From a virus, in IMG/VR virus record IMGVR_UViG_3300005935_000063, positions 1 through 34,539 of that record: 34,539 nucleotides of DNA, one strand, 5' to 3'. The translations under genes and the position numbers were made by a program. This document shows, one piece after another, positions 13,920-22,880 of this stretch (position 1 is its first letter; each line of letters opens with the position of its first letter). The notes below the pieces were generated by a model. That model was given only the letters and a program-made list of their open reading frames with translations. It did not search any database and was not told the DNA's origin.

Positions 13920-14635
13920 AGTTCCTTCTTGTATGATGTAAATTTATCACTAAGGTTATTTGCTACTATATCCATTAGGTAATCTATTTGCACTTGAGAT
14001 AGATAATCTTTGTACCCGCCTATCTTACCTTTTCTGACTTTAAATGATTCTGGATCAGATATATCTAAAGGCTTCATCCTAACATCACAATAAAAATTAT
14101 TTGATTCCTTTTCCCTTAGTCTACGGAATGAAGTTATCTTCTTGACTTTTTTGATTGCAATATTTGAATTACAGTTAATCATCCCAATATGATTGAATAA
14201 ATTATATATGGTATTTGTAAAATCTTGCATCATATCTTCGTAAGTTATGCAATAATTGCACGCATTAATCCAAGTGTTATATAAATCTATTATATTAGAC
14301 ATAGTATTAGTGTGCTTTAAATAATCTGAAATAGTACCTTTAAAGTGATCTTCTCCATTCTCTCTTTTATTGTACTGAAAGTAGGATGATACAAATACAT
14401 CAAGAGGATGCCTTACAAGTAATATCACAGAATCAACATATTGGATATCTGTACGTATACTATGAGCAAATTTTATGTTAGGTAATGATTTGTTATAATC
14501 ATGTAATCTATGAGGTTCTATGTAATGTCTAGGTTTGTTGATACTTAACTTGTATGCTATTTCTGCATAGTGAGTCATTATCAGTTTTAGCCAAGTTCTA
14601 CCACACTTAGGATATGATATTACTTGATAGTTCAT
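13916..14635 (-). CDS. PAPS-dependent sulfotransferase
   Basis: All three landmark motifs of the Sulfotransfer_1 family are present in 239 residues: the 5'-phosphosulfate loop SYPKCGRTWLK (7-17), the 3'-phosphate motif VILLVRHPLDVFVSSYF (70-86, with Arg75 and Ser83), and the C-terminal FKVRKGKIGGYKDY (198-211), equivalent to RKGxxGDWK. It should move a sulfuryl group from PAPS to a hydroxyl or amine of a sugar or other acceptor. It is soluble with no signal peptide. No PAPS-making enzymes are in the window, so PAPS would come from the host. It is the clearest of the three sulfotransferases. Confidence 0.85.
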   Translation of the reverse strand: MNYQVISYPKCGRTWLKLIMTHYAEIAYKLSINKPRHYIEPHRLHDYNKSLPNIKFAHSIRTDIQYVDSVILLVRHPLDVFVSSYFQYNKRENGEDHFKGTISDYLKHTNTMSNIIDLYNTWINACNYCITYEDMMQDFTNTIYNLFNHIGMINCNSNIAIKKVKKITSFRRLREKESNNFYCDVRMKPLDISDPESFKVRKGKIGGYKDYLSQVQIDYLMDIVANNLSDKFTSYKKEL

Positions 14636-15264
14636 TTCTTTACCACTATGCTTTCACAATCTCTCAACCAATCCTTATATGGATAGATCCCTATAAATTT
14701 GCAAACATAAACAAGACTATTGATAGGATCATTAATAAAATCCTCCATATATAATGAGTAACAGCTATATCTTTCTTTAATATGTTCTGCATTTTCTGTA
14801 CCTTGTTTGTAAGTATGGTAATTTTCAAGACTTGTTTTACCATTCATAATACACATACTCTTGACGCTATCTTCCACATCTCTAATCAAATGTATAAACT
14901 TGATAGGAAGTTCTAGTTTCTTAGAGAACTTATCAATATTGCGAGGAAAGTTTTCCATCCAAAATCTAGTCTCAGGTCCAGATCTTTTATTGCCAACAAC
15001 AATTGCATCTTCTAATGCTGTATTATTTTGCCATTGCCAATCTATGTAAAAGTCTCTCCCTGCAAATTCAGGATGACCTATACTAAAATGATATTTGGTA
15101 TCTTGTATCTTATTCAATATATCAGCCTTATATTTATAAGGATGTTCCCCTAGTATGCCTTTTGCTTCATTAGCCATAATGACATGAGGATGAGCATCAA
15201 GCATAGCTCCTAGTAGAGTGTGCCCACAACGTACAGGGCCTATGAATCCTAGCCAGCAGTTCAT
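14632..15264 (-). CDS. sulfotransferase-family protein
   Basis: The N-terminus of this 210-residue protein reads FIGPVRCGHTLLGAMLDAHP (7-26), the P-loop-like 5'-phosphosulfate motif of the Sulfotransfer_3 group, where RSGS/T-L is followed by LxxHP. A 3'-phosphate-type motif is seen in FIHLIRDVEDSVKSM (128-142, Arg and Ser conserved). It is shorter than the family norm. It is coupled to both neighbours by ATGA overlaps. It likely sulfates another position or acceptor than the 13916 product; the acceptor is not deducible. Confidence 0.75.
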   Translation of the reverse strand: MNCWLGFIGPVRCGHTLLGAMLDAHPHVIMANEAKGILGEHPYKYKADILNKIQDTKYHFSIGHPEFAGRDFYIDWQWQNNTALEDAIVVGNKRSGPETRFWMENFPRNIDKFSKKLELPIKFIHLIRDVEDSVKSMCIMNGKTSLENYHTYKQGTENAEHIKERYSCYSLYMEDFINDPINSLVYVCKFIGIYPYKDWLRDCESIVVKK

Positions 15265-15926
15265 CTGTTCATAAACCTTTCATAAGTATGGTGAAAAGGC
15301 ATAATGCCAAAGTCTACTTTATTCTTCCATAATATATATGCTAAACTTACTTGATCTCTATATGTATACTTCTTTATTTCTTCCCACCAATCCATCATCA
15401 TTTTATCAACCTTAATATTGCCACATTTCCTGATCATAATACCAGGAGCAAATAAACCAAAGCGCTTAGGAAACCCATCAGCCTTATAGTGGCTCAACTG
15501 CATTTGTATCTTATTAGGGCTAACTAATCCTTGGTTGACTACATAGTCACCTTCTTCATAAGCGCAATTCCTCCTATTATGTAACATAACTGCTATGCCA
15601 TAATGCTTCAAATATTCTTCACAGAATATATTAAGATCAGTCTTTATGGTAAACCTAGCATCAACAAAGATAGAAGTCTCATATTGTTCCGGTAGAAACT
15701 CATGCTGCATTATCTTAACTTTACGTGAAAGCTTCTCACTTGTTAGAGAAGGATCTTTGACCTGTATTATCTTCCACTTGCTTTCCTTCCTTTTACTCTT
15801 AAGTAGTAGGCTCTTGTTTCTACTTACAAAGCATATGTGATCCCAATCCTTATTCTCTACAATTGGTTCATGTAGATCATATCCATTCCCTATTATAGTT
15901 GTATATATAACTTTATGGTTGGCCAT
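15261..15926 (-). CDS. DUF616-type glycosyltransferase
   Basis: The ATG at 15926 is chosen because GGAG lies eight bases before it; the frame can be extended six bases to a TTG. The 221 residues follow the DUF616 (TOD1/MUCI70-like) pattern: YTTIIGNGYD near the start, DHICFVSRN, KIMQHEFLPEQY, then SIFVDARFTI with the metal-binding acidic residue, HNRRNCAYEE, GFPKRFGLFAPGIMIRKCG, WWEEIKKYTYRDQ. Such proteins are GT-A glycosyltransferases. A second member lies at 18522. It is cytoplasmic, with unknown donor. Confidence 0.75.
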   Translation of the reverse strand: MANHKVIYTTIIGNGYDLHEPIVENKDWDHICFVSRNKSLLLKSKRKESKWKIIQVKDPSLTSEKLSRKVKIMQHEFLPEQYETSIFVDARFTIKTDLNIFCEEYLKHYGIAVMLHNRRNCAYEEGDYVVNQGLVSPNKIQMQLSHYKADGFPKRFGLFAPGIMIRKCGNIKVDKMMMDWWEEIKKYTYRDQVSLAYILWKNKVDFGIMPFHHTYERFMNR

Positions 15927-16524
15927 GTTCAAGACTCCAAGTAATAAGACTGGTTTTCCTCTTTAATATTTGAGCCACTAAGTGATTGTGCTTTTCTTCT
16001 GAATACTTAACTTTCTTCCAGTGCCAAGACATATGCAGCTCATCTATTAAATCAATAGTGCCATCTCCAATCATCTTATTGAGAACTCTATACTCAGCAC
16101 CTTCTATATTCATTTTACAGATTACATAATCATCTTCTCTTATATTATCCTTCAACCATTTACTAAAATTTATACACCCTACCCTCATATCATCAGCCCT
16201 ACGATGTCTAAGAACTCTTTTGTGCTGAAGTAGAGAGCTTGATTCACTATATGGTCCAGCACCTACCTTAAGTGTCCTTACTCCATCTAAATCCCAAAGA
16301 GCCTTTTGTATAAATTTTACTTTATCTTGATAGCCTTTATTATTGATATTTTTCTGCATCTTTTCTAACATATCAGGATTGCACTCAAATGCATATATTT
16401 TATACAAATGAGCGTAGTCCCAATTTTCTATGAAGTGAATGGTAGAGTTACCTTTCCAAGCTCCACAATCTAAGAATATTTTACGCTTGCTGCTATCACG
16501 TTTGCTAGTAGATTTTGATTTCAT
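15913..16524 (-). CDS. FkbM-family methyltransferase
   Basis: In this 203-residue protein the SAM-binding motif I is FLDCGAWKGNST (17-28). AFECNP (45-50) places the acidic ribose ligand. CKMNIEGAEYRVL (136-148) is the FkbM signature (K-x-D-I-E-G-A-E) with Asn in place of the usual Asp at residue 139. FkbM enzymes O-methylate sugars and polyketides and are common in glycan clusters. The basic Ser/Lys-rich N-terminus is probably flexible. The gene overlaps the DUF616 start by 14 bases. Confidence 0.8.
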   Translation of the reverse strand: MKSKSTSKRDSSKRKIFLDCGAWKGNSTIHFIENWDYAHLYKIYAFECNPDMLEKMQKNINNKGYQDKVKFIQKALWDLDGVRTLKVGAGPYSESSSLLQHKRVLRHRRADDMRVGCINFSKWLKDNIREDDYVICKMNIEGAEYRVLNKMIGDGTIDLIDELHMSWHWKKVKYSEEKHNHLVAQILKRKTSLITWSLEHGQP

Positions 16525-16527
16525 TCT

Positions 16528-17106
16528 TTATATCCACATTAATTGTTTGTCAGCTTTTCTAATTATAGTCACTCCAAAAAAGAATGGCAACGTAACAATT
16601 TCACACTTCTCTTGATAATTCTTTCTTATGTAGTCAGCAGTCTTATAACTATCAGAGCAGTAGTGATCAGTTAAAAACGTCTCAGCAGGAGGATAAGTAT
16701 CATGCATACAAATTATACCATTAGGATTAACTTTAGGCCAAACATTTTTAAAATCAACCAAACTTTGCTCATGAGTATGGCAAGCATCTATGAATACTAA
16801 ATCAAATTTAACAGCCTTATCAAGTTTCTCGAAAAATTCGTTAGTAGGGCAGCCATTCCAAACTAGGTTTTTATTCCACTTATCTGTATTCTTATTCCAC
16901 TTGCAAAACTTTTCATATTTAGGATTTATATCAACTGCATAGGCTTTCCCTTTAGCAAGTGGAGCAATGGCATTAAAGCAGCTACCATTCCTAACACCTA
17001 ATTCTAAATATGTATCTAATTTTCCTGCAATCTTCAATCCTTCTGCAATTGTTTTGATAACCTTAATGTGGCAGGTTTTGTCAAAAGGCATTTCCGTTGA
17101 ACTCAT
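16528..17106 (-). CDS. class I SAM methyltransferase (Methyltransf_24-like)
   Basis: In this 192-residue protein motif I reads YLELGVRNGSCF (32-43). AVDINP gives the acidic residue for the ribose. FDLVFIDACHTHEQSLVDF (around 99-117) with a later CMHDT is typical of the Methyltransf_24 and CmcI-related group, which act on sugars and small molecules with a metal. It has no DNA-methylase motif. It starts three bases after the upstream stop. Its place between FkbM and GT2 genes suggests glycan methylation. Confidence 0.7.
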   Translation of the reverse strand: MSSTEMPFDKTCHIKVIKTIAEGLKIAGKLDTYLELGVRNGSCFNAIAPLAKGKAYAVDINPKYEKFCKWNKNTDKWNKNLVWNGCPTNEFFEKLDKAVKFDLVFIDACHTHEQSLVDFKNVWPKVNPNGIICMHDTYPPAETFLTDHYCSDSYKTADYIRKNYQEKCEIVTLPFFFGVTIIRKADKQLMWI

Positions 17107-17109
17107 TAC

Positions 17110-17847
17110 TTACTCCTTGTTAAGATGTTTGCTTCCATTTAAATACTTGATCATTTTATTCTTCCCTAGTCGGCCATAAGAATAACAACCCCAATCTTTA
17201 TGAGCAACCTCAAACCCTTCTTTCTCTACTTGCAATTGATACGCTCCGTGCAAACAAGGTTCTATCTGTTTCCTAGCTCTACTCCTATCAATAGGAGCAC
17301 TATCTAACATATCAAGCCACCCACACCACTTGCTTATCCTAGTTATACTTGGATTGTTTGACCATTTAGACGTTTTGAGTAAAGGTACTTCTTGGATAGT
17401 AGTATCTGGTATTAAGTATGGTTCATTATTACACCTTACATTTGATCTTTTGTTGAAATAGACAGCATTTATATTAGGATGGTTATCCATAGCTTTAATG
17501 ACTTTTGCTATTGGAGGCTTTTCTATAAATACCCAATCATGTTCTATTAACATAACATATGGAGTGGATACAGCTCTAAGTAAAAACATAAAAGATGTTC
17601 TTTGTTGAGCACCAGGAATAAATGTTACAATTTTATTTGGTGCTTCAATATTAACAAGATTGTGATAATATTTTTTATGATCTTCGGATTGTTCTTCTGG
17701 CATATCATAATTGATGTGTAATTTGCAACCTTCTAAATCCGGTAATGTAGACAAGCTTTTAATGGCTTGTTCTATAATTTCCGTAGAAGGAGCCGAAGGT
17801 ATAAAATGTGTCGGCATTATAATAGTAAGTTTATTATGCACTTTCAT
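17110..17847 (-). CDS. GT2-like glycosyltransferase
   Basis: The ATG at 17847 is chosen over a start 75 bases earlier because it removes most of an 89-base overlap and begins at the family strand KLTIIMPTHF. GGAGG lies just upstream, only two bases from the ATG, which is close. The 245-residue product has IEHDWVF, equivalent to the DxD motif with an E-H-D-W pattern shared with the EDDW of the genes at 19980 and 23812. It is soluble. A late GWLDML and the Trp-rich end are not assigned. It is likely a GT-A enzyme of unknown donor. Confidence 0.65.
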   Translation of the reverse strand: MKVHNKLTIIMPTHFIPSAPSTEIIEQAIKSLSTLPDLEGCKLHINYDMPEEQSEDHKKYYHNLVNIEAPNKIVTFIPGAQQRTSFMFLLRAVSTPYVMLIEHDWVFIEKPPIAKVIKAMDNHPNINAVYFNKRSNVRCNNEPYLIPDTTIQEVPLLKTSKWSNNPSITRISKWCGWLDMLDSAPIDRSRARKQIEPCLHGAYQLQVEKEGFEVAHKDWGCYSYGRLGKNKMIKYLNGSKHLNKE

Positions 17848-18532
17848 CGCCTCCGAAAAGTATTTCAGATCTGTACTCTGATATTTCATCAACAGTAGTT
17901 GGTTTGATATATAGCTTTGCAATATCTTTGATTATTTGTTTTAGCTTACTTGGATCTTTTACAAGGTGATAATGTATTGAAACAAATAATGGTACTTGAG
18001 TTTTCTGTATATAATCTGCCATTGTTGGTAGAACAACTTCCTCTGCTCCTTCAATATCCATCTTAATCAAACTACAATCTTGGATATTATTTGATTCTAC
18101 AAATTTATCAAAAGTAGTGAAATTAGCAAGCCAACCTTTACTACCATCAGTTATTACTTTGGCCATACCATCTCCACAACGCTTCCTATTTTTCATTTCC
18201 ATTCTACTCTCTATATCATACAATCCTTTATGGTATAGGTTGATATTCCTAATATCATTCAATCTAATATTTGCTATTGCTTCCGCATAAGCTATGTGAT
18301 CTGGCTCTAATGCATAACAGAATTTAGATTTCCTACTCCCATATAGTATAGTTGGACCAATCCATGTACCTATATCAATATATGTATGATCTTCATCTAG
18401 AAACTTATCTAGTATATTGAAAGTTTGTGGCTCCCATTTTCCAGCATTAACTAATTCCCAAAAGCTTTCAACTTTTGGTATTATTGCAGTATCATTAACA
18501 ACAAATGATTCCTCATTAATATTAATTTCCAT
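17834..18532 (-). CDS. FkbM-family methyltransferase
   Basis: In this 232-residue protein motif I reads YIDIGTWIGPTIL (51-63), a family form of E/DxGxxxG. ALEPDH holds the ribose-binding Glu (76). SLIKMDIEGAEEVVLP (154-169) is the full FkbM signature. It is the second FkbM gene in the cluster and more canonical than that at 15913. It should O-methylate a sugar hydroxyl. Its end overlaps the downstream GT2 gene by 14 bases and its start overlaps the upstream DUF616 stop by 11 bases. Confidence 0.85.
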   Translation of the reverse strand: MEININEESFVVNDTAIIPKVESFWELVNAGKWEPQTFNILDKFLDEDHTYIDIGTWIGPTILYGSRKSKFCYALEPDHIAYAEAIANIRLNDIRNINLYHKGLYDIESRMEMKNRKRCGDGMAKVITDGSKGWLANFTTFDKFVESNNIQDCSLIKMDIEGAEEVVLPTMADYIQKTQVPLFVSIHYHLVKDPSKLKQIIKDIAKLYIKPTTVDEISEYRSEILFGGDESA

Positions 18533-19169
18533 TTTCCACCAACTTTCTTATTTTATGACGACTGCGAGGGAACATTCCATTCCTAATTTTGTTTTCCAGT
18601 AACATAATATTTTCAGAATACTTAGTTTTCCACATAGCATAAGGACAGCACACTTGATCTCTTTTACATCCTGCTATATAACATCTCCACCATAATTCTT
18701 CAAAAGCTATCAAATCAGGATCATTATGCTTTCTAATTATTGTGCCACAATCCATTAAGCCAATATTATCAGGAAAGCCATCATCTCTATATTTAACATA
18801 ATGATCTAATATTTTATATGTAGCTCTTTTTTGGTCAATACATACTAATGATTCTTCATATATATTATTTCTTTTTGCGTGTTTGAAAAATATCGCAGTC
18901 TTATCGCTCTGCTCTAATTGCTTACAAAGTTCAAGTAATTTTTCTGGCTGCATTAATTTTTGGTTAGCATCCACCCAAACACTAAGATCATAATCTTGAA
19001 AAAATAAATGAGGAAACATTTTGTAATATTTAGTTAATTCAAAAGGACCATAATTACTTATCTTTGGATCCAAATCAGTTATGATATCAAAATCTATCCC
19101 ATATGGTAAGTGATATTTTGGGAAATTATCATATCCATCAAAAAGAGTTGTATATAAGATTATCTTCAT
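18522..19169 (-). CDS. DUF616-type glycosyltransferase (second copy)
   Basis: The 215 residues match the DUF616 layout of the 15261 gene: ILYTTLFDGYD, DIITDLDP, KYYKMFPHLFFQDYDLSVWVD with the acidic metal-binding site, KHAKRNNIYEES, DDGFPDNIGLMDCGTIIRK and a Trp-rich WWRCYIAGCKRDQ. The two proteins are paralogues but well diverged, so the duplication is old or the two came in separately. It is cytoplasmic. ATGA coupling to the upstream glycosyltransferase supports the start. Confidence 0.75.
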   Translation of the reverse strand: MKIILYTTLFDGYDNFPKYHLPYGIDFDIITDLDPKISNYGPFELTKYYKMFPHLFFQDYDLSVWVDANQKLMQPEKLLELCKQLEQSDKTAIFFKHAKRNNIYEESLVCIDQKRATYKILDHYVKYRDDGFPDNIGLMDCGTIIRKHNDPDLIAFEELWWRCYIAGCKRDQVCCPYAMWKTKYSENIMLLENKIRNGMFPRSRHKIRKLVENGN

Positions 19170-19987
19170 AGTGTTATCCCAAATTCCTTCTGAGTATATA
19201 AATCAATTCTGTTCTTCCAGTGTCTTCCATAGAAGCTACTTAGAGGATGGGATCTACTAGCTTGCTTATGAGTTCCAAATATCTTTCCTTTATAATGCCA
19301 CTCGCACATATGCTCTGGTTTCTTTACGCAGTGAAACCTTTGTGTATCATTAGCCCAAGGTAGCTGCTTCTTTTCACTACGGGATAATACACACTCCATA
19401 TGACGCCCATCACCTTTTAATATTACTGGTATTCTCCATCCAGTATCGCACTTAACTCTACCACCTATTCGGCTTTGCCGCCAATCTGCTTCTCTTTTTG
19501 TACGTATGTGATATTTCTTAACACTCTCTCTCTTAGGGAATACGTTGGGACGGAAGTCAAGCTTTATATTTTTGAGCAACTCTCTCTTGAAACAGAACAT
19601 GAAGATGGATGGGAACTTCTCTCTACAACGGTTGAACCCATAGCAACCTATTCCTGTATCTAATTCAGTTGCTATTACATCATCCCATCCTTTATATAAT
19701 AAACAGATATCTGCATCTATAAGAATAACATATTCAGATGTTACCTTTGTCAAAGCATAGTTGACAGCAATAGAGTGATTATAAGATGAACACATATGTT
19801 CATGAGGGATAGTCCCTAAGTCTTCAAAACCAGCAGGACATATTGTGTTAGCCTTATCACCAGACATAACGGCTTTATAATGTATGTTATGTTCATTACT
19901 CTTGAACGTCTCTGCTGATTTCCTGAGCAAATGTATATACTCATTAGAACCAGCTGCAGAGAATGTAATAAAATCTATATCAGACAT
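19166..19987 (-). CDS. GT-A glycosyltransferase, paralogue of the 11161 gene
   Basis: The ATG at 19987 is preferred; the frame can only be extended by a TTG at 20008, deeper in the upstream gene. AAGG precedes the ATG by a few bases. In the 273-residue product the DxD lies in YVILIDADICL (86-96). The C-terminal CEWHYKGKIFGTHK and HWKNRIDLYT segments and DTGWRIP are shared with the gene at 11161, defining a local paralogue pair. The middle is Arg-rich (READWRQSRIGGR). Donor and acceptor are unknown. Confidence 0.7.
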   Translation of the reverse strand: MSDIDFITFSAAGSNEYIHLLRKSAETFKSNEHNIHYKAVMSGDKANTICPAGFEDLGTIPHEHMCSSYNHSIAVNYALTKVTSEYVILIDADICLLYKGWDDVIATELDTGIGCYGFNRCREKFPSIFMFCFKRELLKNIKLDFRPNVFPKRESVKKYHIRTKREADWRQSRIGGRVKCDTGWRIPVILKGDGRHMECVLSRSEKKQLPWANDTQRFHCVKKPEHMCEWHYKGKIFGTHKQASRSHPLSSFYGRHWKNRIDLYTQKEFGITL

Positions 19988-21407
19988 CACAGCCTTCTTC
20001 ACCAGCAAGTATTGTAGGAGAGTAAACCGGATTCACAGGTTGATCAGATATAGACTTCTTCTGCCAAGTTGTAAAAGCTGCTTTTCTTTCAGGCCTACAT
20101 AAATCAGTAGAATCCATCCACTCCCTACCAATATCTCTAACAATCCTACTATTGCCATCTGTAGGATATGCTAGAACTCTTGTACCAGGATTGACCTTCT
20201 TCCTTTTGAAAGGAATATCCTTAAGGCCAAACTCATCTCCTCTACAATGTATCTGATTCTCAGGATTACGGTTAGGGTCTAGCTTACCTGCAATTAATTT
20301 ATAGAACCTCTCGTGCAGTATGGCGGGACTCGTAACGCAAGAGGGGTATACGTACCCGTAAGCCCGTAACACAACTTGATACAAGGTTGGTACTTGCACA
20401 AATACATCTAGAAGCTCCGCTATATGGATAGGCTGCACTAATATCCAATCATCCTCAAGATTTAGTATGTATTCATCAGTAGCTTGGTCCCAAGCCCAAT
20501 TAAATGCTTCAGAGTAACTAGATTTCCTAGGATAGTTTGCTACAACATTACCAAAGAATTTATTACACACCTTGGCAACTTTTCTTCTATCGCCTTCTGG
20601 TATAGGATCAATATTAATAAACAAAGTAGACTTTTGCCAATCTACACCTTTTAGGTTTTTAACAAAAGATGCAAAGGTCCTCTCTACAAGGGCTGGCCTC
20701 ATAGTAGCAGTAGTTGTAACCTGGATAGGAATTGATTCAAAGTCTTTGTACTTAACGTCTATATCGTAAGCTAGGAGTAGTGATAAGTTTGGAGCATCAA
20801 ACTGAGGCACTTCATAACGCTTGGCTTTCTTCTTTAAGAAAAATGCCAACTTATCGCTACAAACTAAATCAGTCTTAGTAGTATATTCTTGAACATATTC
20901 ATCATAGAACTCTCCAGTCTCCATAAACTTTTGAATAAGGTCTACAGTCTTAGGGGTTTCAGACTCACACAGAAAATTTAAATCCTCTATGACATAGTAT
21001 CCTCTTACTTTAATTGAAGGATACATTTTAGTAAGAGTGAATTGCTGATCTTCCGGTCTATGAGATCCATCATCTATTATGATATCAAATTCTGGACATT
21101 CTTTCAATATTGAATCTAATACTGCTTCATCAGCTTGAGAACCTCTAATGAATTTAAATCTTTTGTCTTTGATACCTAATGCTTTTGGCTTAAGATCTAA
21201 AATATCCAGACCATATATGGTAGCATTAGGAAAGTAATCAAGCCACATCTTAATAGAAGCTCCATCAGCAACGCCTATCTCTAATATCTTGATCTTATCA
21301 TTTCTCATACGTGCAAATATAGAGTCATAAGATCTGGTATAGTAATGCTTCATAGGGCCTTTATCAGTTCCGTGTTTTTTTGCCAATTTAGTTAATGATA
21401 TGCTCAT
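19980..21407 (-). CDS. methyltransferase-glycosyltransferase fusion, 475 aa
   Basis: Two enzymes are joined. Residues 1-200 are a SAM methyltransferase: LTKLAKKHGTDKG, ILEIGVADGASIKMW (motif I), YGLDI, IIDDGSHRPEDQQF, a pattern common in macrolide and cephalosporin-type methyltransferases. Residues about 225-475 are a GT2-like domain starting VTTTATMRPALVERTF with NLEDDWIL as the metal site; this half is paralogous to the 23812 gene. A start at 21407 gives the ATGA overlap with AGGAGA about eight bases upstream; a second ATG lies six bases earlier. The fusion suggests that sugar transfer and methylation act on the same product. Confidence 0.75.
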   Translation of the reverse strand: MSISLTKLAKKHGTDKGPMKHYYTRSYDSIFARMRNDKIKILEIGVADGASIKMWLDYFPNATIYGLDILDLKPKALGIKDKRFKFIRGSQADEAVLDSILKECPEFDIIIDDGSHRPEDQQFTLTKMYPSIKVRGYYVIEDLNFLCESETPKTVDLIQKFMETGEFYDEYVQEYTTKTDLVCSDKLAFFLKKKAKRYEVPQFDAPNLSLLLAYDIDVKYKDFESIPIQVTTTATMRPALVERTFASFVKNLKGVDWQKSTLFINIDPIPEGDRRKVAKVCNKFFGNVVANYPRKSSYSEAFNWAWDQATDEYILNLEDDWILVQPIHIAELLDVFVQVPTLYQVVLRAYGYVYPSCVTSPAILHERFYKLIAGKLDPNRNPENQIHCRGDEFGLKDIPFKRKKVNPGTRVLAYPTDGNSRIVRDIGREWMDSTDLCRPERKAAFTTWQKKSISDQPVNPVYSPTILAGEEGCDV

Positions 21408-22066
21408 GACCATTCTCCTAATATTGATAGATAGTTTCCGTTCCGATGAAAGTCTATTCCATCAGCTACAAGTTTTTGTTCATACTCAGACCAAGATATA
21501 AGATTCTTACCTTTATGTTCATTAGATGTACAAATAACTGCGTCGTGTATTATGCCATATTTATTGATAAGAGCAATAAGCTGAGTAAGATTAAATTCTG
21601 AAGAATAATATTTTTTGGCCTCTCTATATTTTGCTTTTAAAGTTCCTGTCTTCATCCTCCATTTAAACATAGTAAAGTAGAAACTTTTTGATATGCGAGC
21701 TAATTCTTTTATGGTCTTCTTTATATTTGGAGAATGTTCAAGCACGCTGCAGCAGTATACCATGTCAAAACTATTTGTACCAAATCCTGTATCAATCATA
21801 TCTCCAACATGTGTTTTAAATCCTTTTAATTTAGCATGCTTTAAAAATGTCTCAGATACATCCATAATCTGATAATCTATATCAGGTCTTTTCCTAGTAA
21901 TAAGTTGAGCTTCATGAGCTTCTCCGGCACCTATCTCAAGTACTGTCTTTGCAGAATTGTTAGCCATATAGTTTACATAAAGCTCTTTACTGAAATGGTT
22001 CTTCCTTGATTCTATCCAAGGTACTTTCCCTATCTTATATTTGTTCCATTTATTTTTATATTCCAT
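21404..22066 (-). CDS. class I SAM-dependent methyltransferase
   Basis: In this 220-residue protein motif I reads TVLEIGAGEAHEA (41-53). The acidic ribose ligand is in QIMDVSE. FDMVYCCSVLEHSPNI (around 100-115) is the post-II strand typical of Methyltransf_11-type small-molecule enzymes, and SFYFTMFKWRMK follows. No nucleic-acid methylase motif is seen. Its stop overlaps the next gene by four bases. Sugar methylation is the likely role by context, with the site unknown. Confidence 0.75.
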   Translation of the reverse strand: MEYKNKWNKYKIGKVPWIESRKNHFSKELYVNYMANNSAKTVLEIGAGEAHEAQLITRKRPDIDYQIMDVSETFLKHAKLKGFKTHVGDMIDTGFGTNSFDMVYCCSVLEHSPNIKKTIKELARISKSFYFTMFKWRMKTGTLKAKYREAKKYYSSEFNLTQLIALINKYGIIHDAVICTSNEHKGKNLISWSEYEQKLVADGIDFHRNGNYLSILGEWS

Positions 22067-22067
22067 A

Positions 22068-22880
22068 CTATGCTCCTAACAGGTTTTCTTTCTTACCAGA
22101 TATTCTAGTCCTACCTGTTTGTTTAAGATGTTTAATGTATACTCCCTTCCCAACCTTCTTACCTAAAGAATCTTCCAATCTATTATAAAATCTTGAGTTG
22201 AACATAAATACCATCCATTCACTACAAGTAAATGATATTGAATCCTTTGATCTTAAATTAGGAGAGGTTTTCAACCTATGAGCTATTAGTGATGATAAGA
22301 ATACTTGATCAGTCCAGCATCTAAGGTTTGTTCGGAAATGTCTTTTGTGAGCAGGGCGTTTTGGATCTTCAAGAGTTTTCCATATCTCATCATACTCTGG
22401 TATTGAATCACTCTTACCGAGCAAGCAAGTATCATAAGCAAACTTAAGAATATCAATAGACCTAGTTGTGTTCTTCGCAAAGATAACTCCTCCATTAGCA
22501 TAGGCTCTACTACAGCCTATATCAATCATATCATTCCTAGCAGTAATACCTATGTCAAACTTCCATCTTGAAACAGAAGGGTTCCAATCCTTAACAAAGA
22601 ATGTATCAGCATCTACAAAAGTTATAAGTTCATCAGGATTATCTAAATCAATCTGATCTTGCATACAAGAAAACTTCATAGTTTGCATTTTAGTATCAAA
22701 GTCTTCTTGGTTGACTTGGATATACTCTATGCTATGATCTTCCAATATTTTTATCTGTTCAGGAGTAAGATCTGGGCCATACATAAAGAACTTAGCCTTG
22801 ACTTTATTCCTAGTTGAAATAAAATACTTGGCATACTGAAAGTAGTTGGCACTACATAAAGTAACTACCTTATGCATCAT
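22068..22880 (-). CDS. GT8-like glycosyltransferase
   Basis: In this 270-residue protein the start VVTLCSANYFQYAKYF fits the GT8/GT77-type opening. DELITFVDADTFFVKDW (83-99) contains the D-x-D metal-binding site in the usual F-x-D-x-D-T-F form. A later ANGGVIFAKNT (128-138) is the acceptor-loop motif NGGV/NSGV of the same families. It is soluble and basic at the C-terminus. The ATGA coupling to the upstream gene supports the start. GT8 enzymes mostly transfer Gal or Glc from UDP-sugars; the donor here is not proven. Confidence 0.75.
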   Translation of the reverse strand: MMHKVVTLCSANYFQYAKYFISTRNKVKAKFFMYGPDLTPEQIKILEDHSIEYIQVNQEDFDTKMQTMKFSCMQDQIDLDNPDELITFVDADTFFVKDWNPSVSRWKFDIGITARNDMIDIGCSRAYANGGVIFAKNTTRSIDILKFAYDTCLLGKSDSIPEYDEIWKTLEDPKRPAHKRHFRTNLRCWTDQVFLSSLIAHRLKTSPNLRSKDSISFTCSEWMVFMFNSRFYNRLEDSLGKKVGKGVYIKHLKQTGRTRISGKKENLLGA

